From: Acidobacteriota bacterium
Lineage (GTDB): Bacteria; Acidobacteriota; Terriglobia; Terriglobales; Acidobacteriaceae
Length of the DNA stretch: 64,000 nucleotides
Assembly (NCBI GenBank): GCA_018268915.1
Contig: JAFDVQ010000006.1
Coordinates: 682,001-746,000 of the forward strand
Reading direction: 5' to 3'
A program made the position numbers and the translations under genes. Below, piece after piece: positions 36,426-45,412 of this stretch. The notes under the pieces are model-generated. The model ran no database searches. It was not told where the DNA came from and saw only the letters and a list, made by a program, of their open reading frames with translations. Numbering within the stretch: the stretch's first letter is position 1; every line of letters starts with the position of its first letter.

Positions 36426-37343
36426 TCACATATTGGCGTGGCCGGAGCGCATGGACTCGTTGAACTGGGGCTTGGTGAAGTTTAACGCGGAATCGCGTAG
36501 TGCTTCGTACTCGGGCGCGCGAGCCATCAGCGCTGGGGTTGCGGAGGCGTATTCGCCATCGAGAGTCATTAGACCTTCACCTGCTTCGTGATTACCCATG
36601 CGGAGCAGGTCGGCTTCTGTCGTATTCAAGTATTGCGCGTCGCGAGGATCGGCAATCCATACGGGTTTGCTGTTGCCCAGAACGCCGGATAGCCAGTAGA
36701 CCTTGCTGAGCAGAAAGCGCAAGCGCTCCTTGTCGTCGGTCTCGGTGAAGACGAACTTCTTCTGCCAGCGGCTGTAGAAGCGAGTGGTGACAGGCACCGG
36801 TTGGCGATTGCCTGACTTCAAGAATTCAAGCTGGCCGAAGTCGATGGTCTTCCGAATGGCATTATAGACGAAGGACTCGGCGTAGGGCTGCTCCATGGCA
36901 GGAACGATTTCGGCGAAAGTTACAGTGACGGACGCGGCGATTTTGGCATGCAGATTGTGCGCGCCACCGTCTTCAAGCCGGATCTCGCCATGCACGATAT
37001 AGGTGTCGGCCCCAGAAGTAGAGCGATGAAACGGCCACTGAAATTTGCCGAAGGACAGGGGCAGACCGCCGAGTGTGACATAGCAGTCGGGTCGGGGATT
37101 GCGAAGGCGCTTGGCCTCGCCTTCCAGGTGAGCGGCCATCTCAGGCAAGAGGTTCGGCTTATTGAAGTCGAATGCCTCAGTCAGTTCCAGTTGAAGACGC
37201 CGATCGTCGCTTGCCGGAAGTCCGAGCGAAAAGATCTGTGTTGGCTGGCCGTTCAGGTCGGCTTCTGTGTTGGAAACGAGCTTCAGGCCGGCTTTCGCGG
37301 CGGCGGCTTCGATGGACGTAATGAGAGATGCTTTCGTTGGCAT
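36426..37343 (-). CDS. Conserved-looking protein of unknown function (305 aa)
   Basis: I do not recognise the family. The frame opens at TTG 37376, but ATG at 37343 (MPTKASLITSIEAAAAKAG) has GAGCAGG 5-6 nt before it and is preferred. The protein is soluble with no signal peptide or membrane helix. It is rich in aromatic and charged residues; notable blocks are LGGLPLSFGKFQWPFHRS, YIVHGEIRLEDGGAHNLHAK and FYSRWQKKFVFTETDDKERL. Codon use and length support a real gene. It is divergent from the ABC ATPase gene at 37475, with a gap of about 130 bp. Confidence 0.6.
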   Translation of the reverse strand: MPTKASLITSIEAAAAKAGLKLVSNTEADLNGQPTQIFSLGLPASDDRRLQLELTEAFDFNKPNLLPEMAAHLEGEAKRLRNPRPDCYVTLGGLPLSFGKFQWPFHRSTSGADTYIVHGEIRLEDGGAHNLHAKIAASVTVTFAEIVPAMEQPYAESFVYNAIRKTIDFGQLEFLKSGNRQPVPVTTRFYSRWQKKFVFTETDDKERLRFLLSKVYWLSGVLGNSKPVWIADPRDAQYLNTTEADLLRMGNHEAGEGLMTLDGEYASATPALMARAPEYEALRDSALNFTKPQFNESMRSGHANM

Positions 37344-37474
37344 GATGACCTGCTCAGGGAACTTGTACATCTCCAATTTTAGAGCATGGAGAAAGCGCCG
37401 ATTCTGTCCAACTATAGGGGCTGTTGGCCTTCGCCTTTGGGCAGGTCAGAAGCCGCTCCGGCCTGACATTTACA

Positions 37475-38251
37475 ATGATGGGTGTGCAGGCAGAAGCGTC
37501 CAGACCCATTATTCACGCTGACAATTTGAGCAAGGTTTACGCGGCTGGCCGGATCATGGTGGCGGCCGTTCGCGAGGTCTCATTCGAGGTGAAACCGGGT
37601 GAGTTTGTCGCGATTGTGGGCCCATCGGGGTCAGGCAAGTCGACGCTCTTCTATCTGCTGGGCGGCTTGACACGAGCTAGCGAGGGGCGCGTTCTTATTG
37701 ATGGCGTGGACTTTGCTACACTCACCGACGCCGAACGGACTCGCCTGCGTCGGCACCGGATTGGGTTTGTTTTCCAGAAATTCAACCTTCTTCCGACTCT
37801 GTCCGCGATCGGAAACATCGAGATTGCTTACAAAATCAGCGGCCGTAAGGAACCGATGGATCGAGCGTATCTGGATCACCTGTCGGACCTGCTTTCGATC
37901 CGCGGCAGGCTGGAGCACCGGCCGTCCGAACTCAGCGGCGGCGAGCAGCAGCGGGTTGCGATTGCGAGAGCCCTCATTACCAGGCCCGCTATCGTGCTGG
38001 CAGATGAGCCAACAGGTAACCTGGACACGAAGAATTCGGACGCTGTACTGAAGATGCTGGTGCGATCAAACCGGGAACTGGGCCAGACGACCCTGATGAT
38101 CACCCACAATCCCGAGGCGGCGGCGATCGCAGGTCGCATTCTGCACATGCGGGACGGAGAGATTCACAAGATCGAGTCTGGAGCGGGCGCTTTTGGAGGT
38201 CCAAATGGGGCATCGCAGCCGAAGGCTGAAAGCGGTATTTCGACTGTTTGA
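37475..38251 (+). CDS. LolD/MacB-type ABC transporter ATP-binding protein (orphan)
   Basis: The ATPase has about 258 residues from ATG at 37475 (a second ATG follows directly; the frame itself opens at 37424). Walker A is GPSGSGKST, the Q-loop is FVFQKFNLLP, the signature is LSGGEQQRVAIARAL, Walker B is IVLADEPTGNLD and the switch His is in MITHNPEAA. The NLLPTLSAIGNIE and EPTGNLDTK forms are typical of the LolD/MacB/FtsE group that pairs with FtsX-like permeases. No permease lies beside it. The ADOP permease at 19127 is a possible partner but 16 kb away. The stop codon overlaps the -35 box of the tRNA promoter. Confidence 0.92.
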   Translation: MMGVQAEASRPIIHADNLSKVYAAGRIMVAAVREVSFEVKPGEFVAIVGPSGSGKSTLFYLLGGLTRASEGRVLIDGVDFATLTDAERTRLRRHRIGFVFQKFNLLPTLSAIGNIEIAYKISGRKEPMDRAYLDHLSDLLSIRGRLEHRPSELSGGEQQRVAIARALITRPAIVLADEPTGNLDTKNSDAVLKMLVRSNRELGQTTLMITHNPEAAAIAGRILHMRDGEIHKIESGAGAFGGPNGASQPKAESGISTV

Positions 38252-38276
38252 CCCTATTTAGGCCGCCCGGTATACT
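38248..38276 (+). promoter_or_regulatory. Sigma-70 promoter for the tRNA-Gly/tRNA-Cys genes
   Basis: TTGACC (38248-38253) and TATACT (38271-38276) are separated by an optimal 17 bp. The -10 ends 14 nt before tRNA-Gly. The -35 overlaps the stop codon of the ABC ATPase gene. Confidence 0.75.
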
Positions 38277-38290
38277 CAGATTTGCAGTAA

Positions 38291-38365
38291 GCGGGAGTAG
38301 CTCAGTGGTAGAGCATCGCCTTGCCAAGGCGAGGGTCGCGAGTTCAAATCTCGTCTCCCGCTCCA
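38291..38365 (+). tRNA. tRNA-Gly (anticodon GCC)
   Basis: The cloverleaf can be folded by eye. Acceptor GCGGGAG pairs with CTCCCGC, the D-arm is GCTC...GAGC, and the anticodon stem TCGCC/GGCGA encloses loop TTGCCAA with anticodon GCC at 38323-38325. The T-arm is GCGAG-TTCAAAT-CTCGT. Discriminator T and an encoded CCA end the gene at 38365. Confidence 0.97.
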
Positions 38366-38434
38366 ATCGCCCTCCGGCACCAGCCGGGTTGGCTACGGCG
38401 ATTTGGAGCGCAACGTAAAGACAGCCCTGCCAAA

Positions 38435-38509
38435 GGCGCGGTACCCAAGTGGTAAGGGAGAGGTCTGCAAAACCTTTATGCGCCGGTTCGATCCCGGCCC
38501 GCGCCTCCA
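38435..38509 (+). tRNA. tRNA-Cys (anticodon GCA)
   Basis: Acceptor GGCGCGG pairs with CCGCGCC. The anticodon loop CTGCAAA gives anticodon GCA at 38467-38469, and the T-arm is CCGG-TTCGATC-CCGG. Discriminator T and encoded CCA follow. It lies 69 bp after tRNA-Gly, probably in the same transcript. Confidence 0.96.
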
Positions 38510-39091
38510 ATTCCTTCCTGAATCAGTCGCCACTCTAAAGCGTGAGCAAATGTTTTGGGAGAGCGTTAACTGGTGTGATCGAGCTGAACTAACCCTTTCG
38601 CCCAAGACGGCAACTAAGCCAATTGACATTCGCTATGAGGGATCTAACAGCAGCAGCTTTAACTCGTCTGAATTAATATGTGTTGGAGTTTCGACCTACT
38701 TCGATCCCTCCAAATCAGAATCTTAAGTTTAGGCCGTTGGATGTTTGTTGATGGCTAAGGTAACCAATGAATGCGAGGTCACTGTAAGTTGTTTAGTTAT
38801 AGTGGAGTACCTTATTTCGTCTCGATCAAGAAAGATGATCTAGATTTAACTCTAGGTACCTTTGCCACTCTGTAACCGTCTCTTTTCTGAAGGAATGATA
38901 ATATCTGCCAAGTGGAGCGAGCGTCTAAGGACATTGAGGCCGCTAATGCACCAAGGGAGATGCGGTCTATCCGGTCCCTCCGCAGTCAGCCCTCTGTTTC
39001 GTTCCGGCTGTGGTTCACTACAGTTACATTCACTCAGTATGTTTTCCTTGCCGCTTAAGTACGCACGCCAAAATGACAGCTTCTGTTAACC
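38510..39091. other. AT-rich gap between tRNA-Cys and the polysaccharide locus
   Basis: No credible gene is seen in these 580 bp. Base composition drops visibly in GC from about 38620 on compared with the genes before the tRNAs. A candidate promoter, TTGACA (38623-38628) and TAACAG (38645-38650) at 16-bp spacing, lies about 440 bp before the sugar transferase. No tRNA 3'-end duplication, integrase or transposase fragment was recognised. Confidence 0.4.
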
Positions 39092-39898
39092 GTGAGGGCA
39101 AAATTGGCTACGGAATCGTTGATTAGGCAAGATTTCAGGCCCGAAAGTGCAAGGATGCAGAGCGCCAAGCTGGCACCTACCGCATACTTTGAAAAAACTA
39201 GTGTCGTGTACGAGATTGCTTCTGATCACTGGTCTCTCTCTCGACAGAAGCGGGCGTTCGATGTGGTAAGCGTCCTGCTTACACTGCCGTGCGTCCTTCC
39301 TCTTCTTGTCGGGATTGCCATCGCAGTCCGTCTTACGTCTTCCGGACCGGTTCTATTTGCGCAGAGGAGGATAGGCCGAAAGGGACAGCCATTCACGATT
39401 CTCAAGTTCCGAACAATGGAACACGCCTACCACGGATCGCACAGGTCGGTCACCACGGCAGACAATCAGCGATTTACACGGATCGGGCCATTTCTCCGCC
39501 GGTGGAAGCTCGATGAGTTACCGCAGCTGATCAATGTGCTCAAGGGCGACATGAGCCTTGTTGGACCACGACCGAAGCTGCCGGAGCACCAGCTCGCAAG
39601 CTTCGCATGGCGTCCCGGCATTACTGGTGCCGCTACTTATGCGTTTGCGTGCGAAGAAGAGTTCCTGGCGACTGTGCCTGCGCATCAACTCGATATTTAC
39701 TACCACCGGAGAATTCTTCCTGCTAAGCATAAGCTGGATACTGACTACATGCGAAGGGCAAGTTTTCGTTCCGATCTCCGACTTCTTGTCGACACAATGC
39801 TGCGTCGATGGGGCAAGTCAATTGTCGAAGATCAACTCGGAGATTGCGAAGAGGAACATCACGTCGAAACAACCATCCGATGGAGAGCGATGCAGTAA
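39092..39898 (+). CDS. Initiating sugar transferase (undecaprenyl-phosphate glycosyl-1-phosphate transferase type)
   Basis: The bacterial sugar-transferase (PF02397-type) domain fills residues about 50-260 of this 268-residue protein. It shows QKRAFDVVSVLLTLPCVLPLL (membrane helix), FAQRRIGRKGQPFTILKFRTM, RIGPFLRRWKLDELPQLINV and GDMSLVGPRPKLPEH, the conserved blocks of WbaP/PglC-like enzymes. It would attach the first sugar phosphate to undecaprenyl phosphate and so begin repeat-unit synthesis. It is a short form without the N-terminal four-helix region. GTG 39092 is the longest start; no clear ribosome site is visible, and ATG 39155 is an alternative. It opens the polysaccharide locus. Confidence 0.92.
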   Translation: MRAKLATESLIRQDFRPESARMQSAKLAPTAYFEKTSVVYEIASDHWSLSRQKRAFDVVSVLLTLPCVLPLLVGIAIAVRLTSSGPVLFAQRRIGRKGQPFTILKFRTMEHAYHGSHRSVTTADNQRFTRIGPFLRRWKLDELPQLINVLKGDMSLVGPRPKLPEHQLASFAWRPGITGAATYAFACEEEFLATVPAHQLDIYYHRRILPAKHKLDTDYMRRASFRSDLRLLVDTMLRRWGKSIVEDQLGDCEEEHHVETTIRWRAMQ

Positions 39899-40227
39899 CA
39901 GTCTGCGTCTTAAACTTTGAATATATGGGATAGAGATTTCCCTGACTGTTCGGGCACCGGACTTCAGATTGCACGTCCGACTTTAAGTCAGGAAGTTCGT
40001 TGAGTCCAAAGGAATCAACGAACTTTGCGTTTGTCCACCTCACTGCGCCGTCAAATGTACGGCCGCAAGGTTAGCCCCTCTTCAAGAATGCGGACACCTC
40101 CAGAGACTGGCGATCGAAGTCCATCCTGAGTTGTCGCGAGTGTTGGTTCAAGCAGGTCGTTTCCGAGGTCAATATAATCACCAAGGTGAGTTCTCGGTCA
40201 GAGCCACATCCACCCTTGAAAGGCAAT
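39899..40227. other. Intergenic region before the methyltransferase pseudogene
   Basis: No gene is seen. A loose hairpin pair (CCTGACT near 39942, AGTCAGG near 39986) lies after the sugar transferase and lacks a T-tract, so it is not called a terminator. Confidence 0.35.
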
Positions 40228-41128
40228 ATGCAGGCGGACAGTGCACTGAAATCTTTCGACACTGCATCTTGCCCTCAATGCGGCGACGGATCGAAGAAGT
40301 TTATTTCCTCTCCAGACGTGAACCGTCGGATAGGTTCTGAGGTTTTCAACTACTTCCGCTGCCCAGCGTGCGGTTTGATTTTTCTATCGCCCATTCTGTC
40401 CGATCTGTACAAATACTATCGAGGTGGATATCAAAAGATCCCGAAGACGCTAAGTGAATTGCGAGCCATCGCGACAAAAGAGAGATACCGACTCGATTCA
40501 ATCTTGAAATATAGAACAAAGGGTAAATTGCTTGAGATCGGCCCTTGGATGGGGATCTTCAGCTGCATGCGAAAGATTCTGGATTCGACGTTACTACAAT
40601 CGAAATGGATGAGGCGTGCGTCGAGTTTCTCCGCAATACGCTCGGAGTCACGACGATACCGTCCCAAGATCCAGCGGCGGCCCTCGACGGAATGGCCGAA
40701 CAATTCGATTTCATAGCAATGTGGCATAGCCTCGAGCATATGCCGCGGCCGTGGGAAGTACTTCGCAGCGCTTCCATCCGGCTGTCAAGGGTGGGATTCT
40801 GCTCATAGCCGTGCCGAACATTGAGAGCCGCGATTTTGAGACTCTCAAAGAACGCTGGCTGCACTTGGACGCGCCCCGCCACCTGTCCTTCTATACCGCA
40901 AGCTCTCTAGAGGCGGCTTGCAGAAGAAACGGACTGTCGAAACTCGAAATCACAACATCTGACCGCTTGAGTTCGATACTGAGCTGGAATGCATGGTTAG
41001 ATGTAGCCAGCCGCAGGCTTCCTGCAAGGCTTGCTCGACAACTATTAGCGCACTACCTCTACACAGCTGCTAATCGAAAGAGCCATGGGCAGGGTTCTGG
41101 CCTAACCGGAATCTTCATCAAGGACTGA
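40228..41128 (+). pseudogene. Class I SAM-dependent methyltransferase with two frameshifts
   Basis: ATG at 40228 (AAAGG upstream) starts a protein with an N-terminal four-cysteine zinc site (CPQCG...FRCPACGLIFLSP). The SAM-binding motif I appears as KLLEIGPWMG. Near 40552 the frame must change to continue as DLQLHAKDSGFDVTTIEMDEA...FDFIAMWHSLEHMPRPWEVL. A run of four G residues at 40551-40554 would restore frame if it had five. Near 40785 a second change is needed to reach KGGILLIAVPNIESRDFETL...LDAPRHLSFYT, ending at 41128. All parts match one zinc-ribbon methyltransferase of about 300 residues common in polysaccharide loci. It is either inactivated or mis-sequenced; both indels are single bases. 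Confidence 0.8.
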
Positions 41129-41163
41129 ACGCAAGATTGCGCATCAGCATGGACTCTCGAACT

Positions 41164-42675
41164 CTACAAGAGCCGAGCGATCCCACTCCACATCCTATTT
41201 CGCTCAGACTGCTTCAATCCGAGCAGCAGAGCAAGGGCTACGGTTGCCACCGCCCATGCAAGGAGAGCTGGAAGCGGAGCGGGCACCAGGGCGTATCTGC
41301 GCCAAAAGGGAAGAAGAACAAGGGAAGGCAGAATGCATACGAGCGGACGCAGCAGTCCCTGCATCAGAAATTGTGGACGATGAATTAATATTGCAGACCT
41401 TGTGAAGTGCATGCTGACAGTAACGTGAAGAGCGATGCTCACGATCGCTCCTGCAAGTGTTCCAAGGGCAACACCTAAAGCCCCCATTCGCTGAATCAAC
41501 CAAATACTGAGGGAAATATTCACAACAGCTTCTGCCACAGCGGCTATGGTCGCCAGATGCTGCTTGCCCGTGGCTACGACAGCGAGTGCATAGGGATAAC
41601 CAAGCTGACGAATCATGTTTCCGACCAAAAGAACTACCAGGTATGTCGCACTTTGGGTCGCGTAACCTTTGCCCACCCACAAAGAAAGTAAGCCATAGGA
41701 TCCGAACAAAACGGGCAATCCGCAAAGGAAGAGGATTATGGCACAGTATCGCGTCGTGTTGACCGCAACATCTCCGATTTGCTTAGCGCTTCCAACTGAC
41801 TGCAAAGAAGAGATCGCAGGAATCAACGGACCAAATGCATTGCCCACAGCGACCATCAGAAAGTTCGTCACACTGCTTGCGATCGCGTAGTAACCCGTGT
41901 TCCGAAAATCATAGTGCCCGACAAGCACTGTATCGAGGCCGCTGATCAGCAAAGATGACAGACTCCAGATAGTCAACACGCCACAGTACTTCAATATCTG
42001 TATCGCGAACGTTGGCTCGTACATCGCCCAGGAGAAATCTGTCTTGTCCGCGGCAAATTTCCTCCAGCCAAGAAACTGAGCAAATGCAGTCCCTACATTG
42101 AAGAGAGCGATGACAGCAGCTAATTGCAGCAGGGTCGGTCGCGTGAGCAGAAGGACCACTAGCGTCCCAGAGGAAAGAACCTTACTGATCGTCAGAAGAA
42201 TCGTTGGAAAGCCATATCGCTGTAGACCGATGAAGACGGCGAGGAAAGCATTGAAGGGGAGACTCACCGCCACGGAAATCCCGATCAAAAGGAGAGCGCC
42301 TCGGACGTCTCGGATCAATGTGGCGGGCATTTGATGGAATAATTGAGGCACTTGCCACGTCAATATTGCGATTAGGCCCATGCCTGCCAGCGCCGCGAAG
42401 GTGAGGATGCGGAACGAGGTGCTCAAGACTCGACTGCATCCAATCTGGTTGCCGCTGGAATCGTACTCCGCTATGAACTTTGATATGGCAGTTTGTATTC
42501 CGAGATCGAGCAGACTGATGTACGCACTAAGCTGCAGGATAAGCACCCACGCACTGTATTCCGGCGGAGACAGGTGACGCACAAGGAACGGAGGGAGCAC
42601 GATTCCGACAAGCGCGGACAAAAATACTCGAATGAGATTGGAGCCCGACCCTTGAAGTATTTTTCTTAATTGCAA
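41164..42675 (-). CDS. Polysaccharide flippase (Wzx-like, MATE/MOP superfamily)
   Basis: The 503-residue protein has about 12-14 membrane helices across its length and starts with TTG at 42675. The N-terminal half shows the pattern of oligosaccharide flippases (VRHLSPPEYSAWVLILQLSAYISLLDLGIQTAISKFIAEY, with helices before and after). These proteins move undecaprenyl-diphosphate-linked repeat units across the inner membrane. Order and strand shared with the glycosyltransferase and polymerase genes support a Wzx role. It converges with the methyltransferase pseudogene. The family is confident; the substrate is specific to this locus and unknown. Confidence 0.88.
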   Translation of the reverse strand: MQLRKILQGSGSNLIRVFLSALVGIVLPPFLVRHLSPPEYSAWVLILQLSAYISLLDLGIQTAISKFIAEYDSSGNQIGCSRVLSTSFRILTFAALAGMGLIAILTWQVPQLFHQMPATLIRDVRGALLLIGISVAVSLPFNAFLAVFIGLQRYGFPTILLTISKVLSSGTLVVLLLTRPTLLQLAAVIALFNVGTAFAQFLGWRKFAADKTDFSWAMYEPTFAIQILKYCGVLTIWSLSSLLISGLDTVLVGHYDFRNTGYYAIASSVTNFLMVAVGNAFGPLIPAISSLQSVGSAKQIGDVAVNTTRYCAIILFLCGLPVLFGSYGLLSLWVGKGYATQSATYLVVLLVGNMIRQLGYPYALAVVATGKQHLATIAAVAEAVVNISLSIWLIQRMGALGVALGTLAGAIVSIALHVTVSMHFTRSAILIHRPQFLMQGLLRPLVCILPSLVLLPFWRRYALVPAPLPALLAWAVATVALALLLGLKQSERNRMWSGIARLL

Positions 42676-42924
42676 GGTCAGCTACGTCTCCCCGAAAGCT
42701 GGCTCCGTCTGAAAATGCTCGAGGGCCCTTCCGCCTTTGGTGTCAATGAAAGGGTTGAATCACTCTCTGCGACAGCCTTTTGATCGATTCGCTAGGCTTT
42801 GCATGGAATCAGGGCGCCGAAGCTTCCCCTTCGACTCGGAATGGTGCTCCAATCCAATGATGATTGTACGCTGTGCCGAGAAGCATACCCTGAGTAGATC
42901 GAGAGACGGTTTTGTTTAGAACTG

Positions 42925-43986
42925 TCAGGAAGTACCGAAGACGAACCGCCCGATCTCGGCCTTGAGTAAATCGTGTTCATGGGGTTGTCTGGCAGAGGCG
43001 AGGTGACTCGCTCTTTCACACTCCACAACTGCATTCTTGAACTCCTCGAGGTCGGAGTACAAAAAGGTGAATTCATCGCGCTGCTCCCGGAAAGGAGAAA
43101 TCGACGTCGCAACGACAGCACCTCCGCAGAACCTGGCTTCAGCGATGGATCGGCCGTAGCCTTCTTTTCTTGAGTGCACCCAGACCCATGAGGCGCTCTG
43201 ATAGGCCTTGATCACGTCCGCATCGCTCATCTCTGGGAGAACCTCGATTTGCTCCTGTGGGATCGATGACCTTCCACGGAATTCGTCTACGATTGCATTT
43301 CTTCCCGCCAGGCCCAGGATCTGCAGGCTCCGGTGCTTGTACAATTCTGACCGAGAATACAAATCCAGTGCGCCTTCAAGGTCTTTATTCTTGCCCCACC
43401 CCGAGCAGAGCAAGATTTGTTCCCCCCGCTCCATGAAAGGCTCTGTTCGCTTTTCGAGGAACCGGTAGAAAGCGTTCGGGAAATAGAAGGTGCGCGATTT
43501 GCGGAACAGGCGAGACCTTCTCCCAACCCGCTCGGTACTTCTGGAAACGTAGATAACATCTCTGCCGAATGCGCTGAGAATGCGCTGAGTTGCCCGGATG
43601 TAGCGTGCTGCAAAGGCAGTGTTCCGCTGATTCACCGATATGAAGTCATGGACGATGATCGCTGTACGCCTGGTTAAGCACCCGATGATCGACACGGAAT
43701 TTGATGCATGGATCACCTTGTCATATCGCATACCGAGGACGGGCATCACAAACTGCTCGGTGAGCACAAAAAGCAAATTTAGAACTGATCTCGGAAGACT
43801 GCGGAGAATCTGCGGGCACCGGAATTGTTTGCATTCAATCCCGCATTCTTCAAATGCGCAACAGAGGTTATCTACATACAACGGGATCCCTCTCGAAAGA
43901 ATCCCGCCGAAGAAGTTAAAGATGAGAACTCTTTGAGGCCTTCGATGGTGAGTTGGGGCAGGGGCTGCGGATCGATCAGTCTTCAA
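42925..43986 (-). CDS. Glycosyltransferase (GT4-like, GT-B fold)
   Basis: The protein has 353 residues from TTG at 43986, with AAGGGG about 8 nt upstream; it overlaps the polymerase gene by 11 bp, so the two are translationally linked. The C-terminal nucleotide-sugar-binding half is recognisable by ILLCSGWGKNKDLEGALDLY, LQILGLAGRNAIVDEF, EVLPEMSDADVIKAYQSASW and SRKEGYGRSIAEARFCGGAVV, which includes the E-x7-E-like region of GT4. The N-terminal half is less clear (RVLIFNFFGGILSRGIPLYVDN). It would add a sugar to the lipid-linked repeat unit at the cytoplasmic face. Donor and linkage unknown. Confidence 0.85.
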   Translation of the reverse strand: MKTDRSAAPAPTHHRRPQRVLIFNFFGGILSRGIPLYVDNLCCAFEECGIECKQFRCPQILRSLPRSVLNLLFVLTEQFVMPVLGMRYDKVIHASNSVSIIGCLTRRTAIIVHDFISVNQRNTAFAARYIRATQRILSAFGRDVIYVSRSTERVGRRSRLFRKSRTFYFPNAFYRFLEKRTEPFMERGEQILLCSGWGKNKDLEGALDLYSRSELYKHRSLQILGLAGRNAIVDEFRGRSSIPQEQIEVLPEMSDADVIKAYQSASWVWVHSRKEGYGRSIAEARFCGGAVVATSISPFREQRDEFTFLYSDLEEFKNAVVECERASHLASARQPHEHDLLKAEIGRFVFGTS

Positions 43987-45394
43987 CTGCGTTCCCCTTG
44001 CGCTTCTCCCAGTCTGCGCTGCTGTCAGAAGGTCCAGACAGAACCTTCAGAAAGCGCGCGCAAAGATCAAACGCGAGCGCAAATGCAATCACTGCCGAGA
44101 TTCCGACGCAGGATTTAAGCAGAACTGCAAGCGGGTTGAACATTTCAAGGCGGGGCAAGTAGATTACAGGTGGCAGGATGAACGCCATCAGGAGTACGCC
44201 AATTCTCCTGGAGCTTAAGCGATGCAGGAAGCCAAGGCAAAAACCAATTAGTAGAGAGCCAGCAGCCACCGCGCTAGTGCCGCCGAAGAGATACAACTCC
44301 GCAAGGTAAGAAGAGGCGGTTCCGAATCCCATATTGCTTGAGATCGGGTTCAAGTAAACACTCAGATCCCCCGACCATAGGTGAAGACCGGCAGCCGCGG
44401 TCGGCGTGAGCCCATTCACAAACCCTCCCCAGAGGTACTCCCAGCCGTAAGGAGAGAAGGTGCTGTAGAACTTCACCGCTGCTTCCGTGACATTCATGGA
44501 CACGCCTTGCATCACGAGGAAGCCGATCGGACTTACCATTTCGAAAGCATTATCTTCCCGGAAAAATCCCACAATTACTGCGCTGGCACTGATCAGGACT
44601 GCGCTCGTAACCAGCATGGGCAACCGAAAACGACGGCCGGTCTTGAGATTCATCAAAAACCACAAACTGAGGATGGTTGAAAAGAACTTGCCACGGAAAC
44701 CAATCAACAGGTCGAGAAACGACAAGGCTCCGAACAAGGCAAGAACGCCCATCACATGGCGGCGGCGGGTTTCAACAACAAAAAGAACAAGGATGGCGGT
44801 GATATTCACCATCGACAACGTTCGTGCAAGTACACCGGCGCTCTGAAGCACATCGGCATTATCCGTATACACAACGAGGTACCCCCCATGCGTCCGGATG
44901 TACCAGAGGTACATGAGGTTCTTATAGAGCGAGAATGGAAGTGTGAGCAGCACCAGAGAGTAAAGTGCGGGAAGCCAGCGGCCGGCATTCGCCTGGCGGA
45001 GGGAAACGGGTCTGTAGCTGAGGCGACAGGGCGCGTAGACCAGGATCGCAGAGAGCACGATGATAAGCAGCGTGATCTCCGCGTATCTGGATTCGACACT
45101 GATTGGGAACCTTGTCTGGACATCAATGTACATCGGATCTTTCTTGGCGCCGACAACGTAGCCCGCGAGCCTGCCGCCCTGAAAAACGAAGAGCATCACC
45201 ATAAAGAGAAAGCACGGATGCCTGCCGCCATCGAATCGATACCACGACAGCCAGACGATCGCGCAAAGCAGGATAGTACTCAGCCAAATGCAACCGGACT
45301 CTGGCAGGACCCCCGTAGCGACCAACAGACACGCTACAGCCACGATTGCTAACAGGCTGGAGATCTCGACAAAAGCTGTCAGTTTGTCCGGCAT
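43976..45394 (-). CDS. O-antigen/exopolysaccharide repeat-unit polymerase (Wzy-like)
   Basis: The 472-residue protein has about 11-12 membrane helices. A larger loop with FREDNAFEMVSPIGFLVMQG and STFSPYGWEYLWGGFVNGLTP is in the position of the catalytic periplasmic loop of Wzy proteins. Wzy sequences are too divergent for a motif-based assignment, so the call rests on topology, size and position between two glycosyltransferases. It would polymerise repeat units in the periplasm. Start ATG 45394; 18 bp after the upstream glycosyltransferase gene and overlapping the downstream one. Confidence 0.75.
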   Translation of the reverse strand: MPDKLTAFVEISSLLAIVAVACLLVATGVLPESGCIWLSTILLCAIVWLSWYRFDGGRHPCFLFMVMLFVFQGGRLAGYVVGAKKDPMYIDVQTRFPISVESRYAEITLLIIVLSAILVYAPCRLSYRPVSLRQANAGRWLPALYSLVLLTLPFSLYKNLMYLWYIRTHGGYLVVYTDNADVLQSAGVLARTLSMVNITAILVLFVVETRRRHVMGVLALFGALSFLDLLIGFRGKFFSTILSLWFLMNLKTGRRFRLPMLVTSAVLISASAVIVGFFREDNAFEMVSPIGFLVMQGVSMNVTEAAVKFYSTFSPYGWEYLWGGFVNGLTPTAAAGLHLWSGDLSVYLNPISSNMGFGTASSYLAELYLFGGTSAVAAGSLLIGFCLGFLHRLSSRRIGVLLMAFILPPVIYLPRLEMFNPLAVLLKSCVGISAVIAFALAFDLCARFLKVLSGPSDSSADWEKRKGNAVED

Positions 45395-45412
45395 ATGTCC
45401 AAAAAATACTTG

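Noticed and set aside
38435..38509. tRNA-Cys as an integration site with flanking att duplication
   Set aside because: I found no second copy of the tRNA 3' end and no integrase in the window, so no attachment site is called.
38862..39089. 75-codon frame between tRNA-Cys and the sugar transferase
   Set aside because: No ribosome site, no recognisable sequence, lies in AT-rich non-coding DNA.
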